From IMG/VR virus record IMGVR_UViG_3300032753_000025, positions 1 through 62,160 of that record: a stretch of DNA of 62,160 nucleotides, one strand, 5' to 3'. Origin of the DNA: a virus. The notes beneath the pieces were generated by a model. It made no database searches. It was not told the origin of the DNA and worked only from the letters and a program-made list of their open reading frames with translations. This document shows, one piece after another, positions 57,495-62,160 of this stretch. Positions within the stretch are counted from its first letter, which is position 1. Each line of letters starts with the position of its first letter. Both the position numbers and the translations under genes were made by a program.

Positions 57495-59675
57495 TTAAGC
57501 GGCGTCCCGCTTTCCGCTATGCGGAATGTTGGATACTACATCAAGTGCGTGATCAATAACAGAGCCGCCGTCTTTACGAAGAGACGTTTTTTCCTGAATG
57601 AAACTATTTAATACGTCTTGCGGGTCCATATTTGTTTTACGCGCCGTGTCGTAGATTTTATCTTGGAAGAACCCAAGAAATGGTTTTGTCTCGTCTGACT
57701 TAAGGCCAGTGATATCATGGCCGCCTACCCATGCAGACGCCTGGGCTTGTGCAGGCGTTAGTCCGCTTTCTAACCCAAGTCTTTTATACAGCCCTTCAAG
57801 GGCCCCGTATTCATTGTCTCTAGGGAATGCCGACCATGCCACTGGGTCAGATACAAGGTCTTCCATAGACCTTTCACCGCTTTTAAAAAGATCTTGATAG
57901 TTAATCGGCGTAATTGCTTTGGCTATAGCTCCGCCTTTGTCATACCCGCGGCGTCTTTCTGCTAACGCCTGGCGTCCTGAAAACAATGGCGCGACTGAGT
58001 AGGTCCAAAGCGCCAGGCGGCGGAAGAAAGCTTCGTCGTCAGCGCGTGGGATAGCACCACCCGCGGCGTAGCCAGAGCCTGGCGGCATAAGTTTGCCAAG
58101 TAGTTTAGCGACTGCGCCGCCTTTGTCTTTGTGTGGGATCGGATTTTTTTGCAACTCTCTGGCTAACTCAACAGCACGGTCTCGCTCTGCTTCCCACTTT
58201 GGATTTGCAACTTGATGCATTAAGTCACGCGCTGGGGCCCTAACAATAACTGGATAGTCCGGATCAAATGGATAGGCGTTTCTTCTTTCTGCCGCGGACA
58301 TGCCCAGACGCTCTCCAGGCAGCCTGGCTGTGTATTCTCCTAATGACCTAAGATATTCTTGAAATGGATCTGGGGCAGTCTGTCTTGCAGTAACAATTTT
58401 ATTTTGAGTGTCCCTCATGTCGTCGAAAAGACTTTCTATATCTTTCTTTACATAAGGCAACGGCTGAGGGCCAATGTCTATATTATGCTGCTTGGCAAAC
58501 ATAATTGCTGATATTGGATCGCTTAATTCTGGGTTTTGTTTCATTAGCGATCGGAGCGTAATAGCGCCTTGCATGGACCGCAATTTTTCCTCAAGCGGGA
58601 TCATTATTGATTGATGAGCACGCTGAAAGTCTTCTGAGTTTTGACCGGGAGACATGCCTTCAACGCGCTGTATTCGATGCTGATGCTCGTGAAGTAAATT
58701 TTCCAGCAAGTCTCTTTCACTCAGTCGTATGTTAGAGCCAATCTGATCCCCTGTGGCATTGAAATATCCACGCTCTTTCTCCGGGTTTGTCCGTGGAAGA
58801 TACGGAGTGAGCTTTGTAGAATAGGAAGACGGATAAAGGTCAAACAAATCAGGGTGAGACAATACGTCTCCCAGAGATAGATTTGTATTCCCAGCCCTGA
58901 ACTTCTCAAGTCCTTCTGGAATTATTCTTGCGCCCTCATCCGACAGTTCGCTAACCATGTGACCAGATGGATCTGGCGTCCATCCGTGTTCCTTGAAAAC
59001 CTCGTGAGGATTTCTGCCGTGTATGAGAGTAGCCGCCTCCGCCTCTCTCATTGCCTTTTGAATAGCGGGAGACATAAATGCTCTTTTACTAAAGAAGCTT
59101 GCCTCTGCGTCTTCTGGCGTCATGCCTGCGGCTGCGGCTGCACCTGCCGCTGCTGCCTTGCCCGGTGCGCCAAGGATAGCCTTGCCAACGCTCTGAGCTG
59201 CGCCTTTAGCAGCCTTCCACGGCACGCCAAGGGCTGACAACGCAAGGTTAGCCACGTCCAGCCCTGACGTTAGATAATCGCCTTTATTTACTGCCTCACG
59301 AAACTCCGGCGACGCAATGTCATGAACCGCATTCGCCATGTCGTATAGCGCTAATCCTTCACCTACGACTGGGATGTTATACGCGGCGAGATGGCCAAGA
59401 CCTTTTGCGCCCTCCTGCCACGCCTTCACTGCCTCACGGTCGTATTGCGGCAGCTGCGGCTCGTCTTTGTTTAGCTGATGCTGAACGAACTCATGCGCGC
59501 TAGAAAATGGTCTGTCTCTATTTCTCTCCAGCGCGGCGCTGGCGGTCTTGTAAAGATTTTGATCGATTATCGGAGACACGTCGTAGGCCGACCGTGCCTG
59601 AACCTGCGGGTCGTCAGGGCCAAACGATACTTCGCCCGTCAATCCGTCTTGTGGCTTCTCCGATAGATCGTCCAT
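57495..59675 (-). CDS. Large virion protein with metallopeptidase-like HExxH
   Basis: A 726-residue protein directly after the portal. It has a hydrophobic Ala/Gly-rich stretch at about 140-185 (LGAPGKAAAAGAAAAAG), a zinc-peptidase-like HEHQH at residues 329-333 in ENLLHEHQHRIQRVEG, and a C-terminal half with four GG motifs (KDKGGAVAKLL, AAGGAIPRADD, YDKGGAIAKAI and RKDGGSVIDHALDVV). The HExxH helix suits a polyvalent head protein that is injected with DNA and acts on host proteins, or a prohead maturation protease. Only one metal motif is visible; the third ligand is not located. Confidence 0.7.
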   Translation of the reverse strand: MDDLSEKPQDGLTGEVSFGPDDPQVQARSAYDVSPIIDQNLYKTASAALERNRDRPFSSAHEFVQHQLNKDEPQLPQYDREAVKAWQEGAKGLGHLAAYNIPVVGEGLALYDMANAVHDIASPEFREAVNKGDYLTSGLDVANLALSALGVPWKAAKGAAQSVGKAILGAPGKAAAAGAAAAAGMTPEDAEASFFSKRAFMSPAIQKAMREAEAATLIHGRNPHEVFKEHGWTPDPSGHMVSELSDEGARIIPEGLEKFRAGNTNLSLGDVLSHPDLFDLYPSSYSTKLTPYLPRTNPEKERGYFNATGDQIGSNIRLSERDLLENLLHEHQHRIQRVEGMSPGQNSEDFQRAHQSIMIPLEEKLRSMQGAITLRSLMKQNPELSDPISAIMFAKQHNIDIGPQPLPYVKKDIESLFDDMRDTQNKIVTARQTAPDPFQEYLRSLGEYTARLPGERLGMSAAERRNAYPFDPDYPVIVRAPARDLMHQVANPKWEAERDRAVELARELQKNPIPHKDKGGAVAKLLGKLMPPGSGYAAGGAIPRADDEAFFRRLALWTYSVAPLFSGRQALAERRRGYDKGGAIAKAITPINYQDLFKSGERSMEDLVSDPVAWSAFPRDNEYGALEGLYKRLGLESGLTPAQAQASAWVGGHDITGLKSDETKPFLGFFQDKIYDTARKTNMDPQDVLNSFIQEKTSLRKDGGSVIDHALDVVSNIPHSGKRDAA

Positions 59676-59677
59676 GA

Positions 59678-62059
59678 TTATTGACCCTCAAACGGCGGTT
59701 CGTCTTCTTTACTCTCAAGGACCTTCATCATGTTCGGGTCAATAACCTTCTTCATGATCTGAAGACCATTAGGCGTCTTCATCACGTCTTGCGCAAGTTT
59801 AACTGCCGCAATGCGTTCAGCGCTTTCGCGGTCTTTGCGACGGTTCCAATTGTCCAGCGCGTTTTCTTTGTCGTTCATCATTTCGGTGCGCATGTCCGAC
59901 ATGATGTCCATTTTCTTCATCTGCAGGTCAGCGTCTTTTTGCTTCAGCTCTGCCTGCTTCAGTTGCGCGTCAATCAGTTTGTTCGGGTCAAGCGGCACGC
60001 CTTGCTGTCCTTGACCGTCTTTTGCAATGTTGGCTTGCGTCTCTGCAATCTTGGCTTGCGCAAGCATTTGCTTGGTGTTCGCGTCTTGCTGCTTAACCTT
60101 GATCTCTTCCATTGCAACCATAAGCTCAGGCGGTGGCGGTGGAGGCGGTTGAGGCGCGGCCATAAATTGCTCTGGATTACTCCAGCCAATTGCCTTCATT
60201 GCGGCGCGGTCAATTGCAATAGCGTCAAACATCCCAGGGTTTGATTGCTGCAATTGTTTGAGCGCCATGACCTTCATCACGCGCTGCGTGTGTGACGCTG
60301 TATTCGGATCTGCCTGCGGCACTAGCTCGTAATTGTTGATCGCTTGAGAAAAGATCTGCTCGTTCCACTGAAGCGACGGTCCCTTTAACTTCTTCCAGAA
60401 ACTGTCTGGATGCTCCCGAAAGCATCGAACCAAAAGCTGGAACTCGTCTGCCTGCGCCGAATGCATTCTCTTGTGAACGGCGTTTAATACTTTTGTCGCT
60501 TGATCGATGAGCGCCAGTGTTGTGCCTACAGGCGCATCCTGCCTGCCCTCGCCAACATTCAGTTCGCTTGTGCCGCCAACCCTCTGGCCAGTCTCGACAA
60601 CATTTTGAACTAAGTTCATCAGCGCTTGGCCCGGCTCCTTGTAAGGAAGCGGCATGATCGCTTGACTGATTGGCAGTCCGCCCGTCTTCACTAATGCTCC
60701 GCCGCCCGGAGGCACGCGGAATATGTTGGTGTTTTGTCTCGCGCCCGTGTCGGCCATGAGAAAGCCGGGGAAATTCGCATACATTCCCGCGTCGAGCATC
60801 TCTCGCCATGCGGCGGTTACGGCGTTAGTCGTATTGCCAAGAATGTGCAAGAGACCAATGTCATAAAAACCCAAGCCTGGAACAAATGTGAACTTGACGA
60901 AGTTGCTGCGCGCTTCAGGCAGCTCGTTGCCTTCTTCACCGTTTGGCTCATCGTAGTTCCTTACAATCGAAAGGATCTGTCTGGTCGACACATCGATTGT
61001 AACACGATAAGGGATCTCAAGTCCTGTAATCTTTCCTTTATATTTATGCTCAAAGCCAGGAATATCTAACTCGCAATAGATCTCGTAGATCTCTCTGTCG
61101 CGATCGTCTGGATTTGCTGCCTCAACAGATATGCCTTGCTGGTCTGCTTTCTCACGCTGCACGGCGTCTTTCTGCTCCATGCGCGGCGTGGACAAGTCAA
61201 TGTCGCGATAAACGCCAAGGATCTGCAAACGCTTTACTGTTGATGATCGCATGTAGACGCGGTGTGTGATGCGCTTTGCGTCTTCCAATGTTGTCGCGGC
61301 GTTATTGACGATCAGGTCGTCAGCGTCGACCGTCTCGCTGACTGGACGTCCGCGCAACGGACAGAAGTAAACCTTCTTAAATGCCGTGCCGCCAAAGCCT
61401 AGCATGAACAACATGCGGTCAGTATCTGGGTAATACTCTTTGGCAACCGCGGTCAGGTAATGATTAAGATCCTTCTCTAATGCGTCTGCCAAGCTGTCTT
61501 CTTGAATTGACGTATTGACGCTGTCAACGCGGACCTTGACCGGCCCGTCTGTCGGCAGCATCTCGCTGCGGCTGTTGGCCTGGAAGCGCAGCACTGCCTC
61601 AAGCAGTAGCGGGTGACGCACGCGGCTCATGCCGTCGACTGGAGCTCCGTCTGCCGCGCCTTGCAATTGCGGGACCTCTATCTTGAGGCCAAGAAGCTTG
61701 ATGCCTTGCGCGCGGTCTTCAATCCAGTCCTGCCGGCTATCCATGTCGTCCTGGACGCCACGGAGCAGTTCGTCGGCGATTGTGCCAAGAGCCCCGTCGT
61801 CGATGTCGTCGACCAGGTTCTCAAACCATTCGCGGGCACGCTCTGCCTCTGACGTCTCTTCGACCGCCCGCCCATCCAGCGATATGCTGACAGAGCCGTC
61901 TTCGTGCTCAATGCGGATGACATTGCCTTTGTCGTCTAGCTGACGGTCTGGCTTGCCTTCTTCAATCTCAACGAGGATGTCTTCTGCGGCACCAAGGCCC
62001 GCCTGGGGCTCCTCCTGCGGCATGCGGATATTCGGATTAAGCCCCGGTGTCATAGGCAT
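59678..62059 (-). CDS. Portal protein
   Basis: A 793-residue portal, the dodecameric ring through which DNA enters and leaves. Support: size, position after terL, the long N-terminal acidic part, a central body (HPLLLEAVLRFQANSRSEMLP, VRVDSVNTS...LDHYL-like helices and GTSELNVGEGRQDAPVGTT), and the C-terminal coiled-coil barrel (IDAQLKQAELKQKDADLQMKKMDIM). Length is like P22-type portals with a barrel. It is the first structural gene and crosses the map junction; see the terminal repeat. Confidence 0.92.
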   Translation of the reverse strand: MPMTPGLNPNIRMPQEEPQAGLGAAEDILVEIEEGKPDRQLDDKGNVIRIEHEDGSVSISLDGRAVEETSEAERAREWFENLVDDIDDGALGTIADELLRGVQDDMDSRQDWIEDRAQGIKLLGLKIEVPQLQGAADGAPVDGMSRVRHPLLLEAVLRFQANSRSEMLPTDGPVKVRVDSVNTSIQEDSLADALEKDLNHYLTAVAKEYYPDTDRMLFMLGFGGTAFKKVYFCPLRGRPVSETVDADDLIVNNAATTLEDAKRITHRVYMRSSTVKRLQILGVYRDIDLSTPRMEQKDAVQREKADQQGISVEAANPDDRDREIYEIYCELDIPGFEHKYKGKITGLEIPYRVTIDVSTRQILSIVRNYDEPNGEEGNELPEARSNFVKFTFVPGLGFYDIGLLHILGNTTNAVTAAWREMLDAGMYANFPGFLMADTGARQNTNIFRVPPGGGALVKTGGLPISQAIMPLPYKEPGQALMNLVQNVVETGQRVGGTSELNVGEGRQDAPVGTTLALIDQATKVLNAVHKRMHSAQADEFQLLVRCFREHPDSFWKKLKGPSLQWNEQIFSQAINNYELVPQADPNTASHTQRVMKVMALKQLQQSNPGMFDAIAIDRAAMKAIGWSNPEQFMAAPQPPPPPPPELMVAMEEIKVKQQDANTKQMLAQAKIAETQANIAKDGQGQQGVPLDPNKLIDAQLKQAELKQKDADLQMKKMDIMSDMRTEMMNDKENALDNWNRRKDRESAERIAAVKLAQDVMKTPNGLQIMKKVIDPNMMKVLESKEDEPPFEGQ

Positions 62060-62160
62060 GATTAATCGCCTTGCTTCTCTACAAGCTTCCCAATCTCTTC
62101 AACGAAACGGTCAAGCCCCTCACGAGCCGCCAGATTATCAGATTTTGCGGCAATCTCATA
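61907..62160. repeat. Terminal direct repeat, right copy
   Basis: The same 254 bases as at 1-254, with C at 62033 where the left copy has T. See the left copy for the meaning. It contains the start of the portal gene and the end of the small gene before it. Confidence 0.95.
62062..62160 (-). CDS. Small packaging-region protein, 3' fragment (duplicate copy)
   Basis: The last part of the gene at 156-371, repeated because the window passes the map junction. Not an extra gene. Confidence 0.85.
   Translation of the reverse strand, partial: YEIAAKSDNLAAREGLDRFVEEIGKLVEKQGD

Overview
The window is a complete or near-complete genome of a tailed phage. The last 254 bases repeat the first 254 with one mismatch, so one genome unit is about 61,906 bp and the map is circular or terminally redundant. 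The host is probably an alphaproteobacterium: the phage carries homologues of two alphaproteobacterial chromosome and cell-cycle regulators, GapR (DUF2312) and GcrA. The virion parts suggest a podovirus: portal, scaffold, Mu gpT-like capsid protein, P22 gp4/gp10-like tail proteins, large ejection-type proteins including one with a muramidase domain, no tape measure and no contractile sheath. There is no integrase and no DNA polymerase.

Layout. (1) 0.15-3.3 kb, minus strand: packaging genes (terS, two small genes, terL), leading across the map junction into the portal gene. (2) 3.4 kb: a GapR-like gene diverging from the early region. (3) 3.8-9.2 kb, plus strand: early region in three units, each headed by a TTGACA promoter whose spacer is a GAAGT-ACTTC palindrome. 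It holds a beta-clamp-like protein, a UvrD-type helicase, a small HTH protein and many small unknowns, most with the same GGAGATTGATATG initiation site. (4) 9.4-19.2 kb, minus strand: cytosine methyltransferase, unknown genes, three tandem one-helix membrane micro-proteins, an array of GCGGAAGTAA repeats next to a primase-helicase, a homing endonuclease, a tandem paralogue family and a RuvC-like resolvase. (5) 19.3-22.3 kb, plus: PD-(D/E)XK nuclease, SSB-like protein, small genes and a lipoprotein. (6) 22.3-23.9 kb, minus: phosphoesterase; then a plus-strand GcrA homologue. (7) 62.1 kb down to 24.5 kb, minus: the late operon, in the order portal, metallopeptidase-like virion protein, basic protein, GroES-like protein, scaffold, capsid, small basic proteins, tail adaptor, fibres (one collagen-like), a glycosyltransferase/methyltransferase cassette, lysis genes, tail hub, ejection proteins, and receptor-binding fibres with an S74 autoprotease and a polyglycine domain.

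How it works together. Replication appears to rest on the phage primase-helicase, SSB, UvrD helicase, clamp-like protein, RecB-like nuclease and RuvC resolvase, with the polymerase taken from the host. GapR, GcrA and a cytosine methyltransferase point to interference with host chromosome structure and methylation-linked transcription. Four homing-endonuclease genes or remnants sit between core genes. All functions are read from motifs and gene order by eye; no database search was possible.
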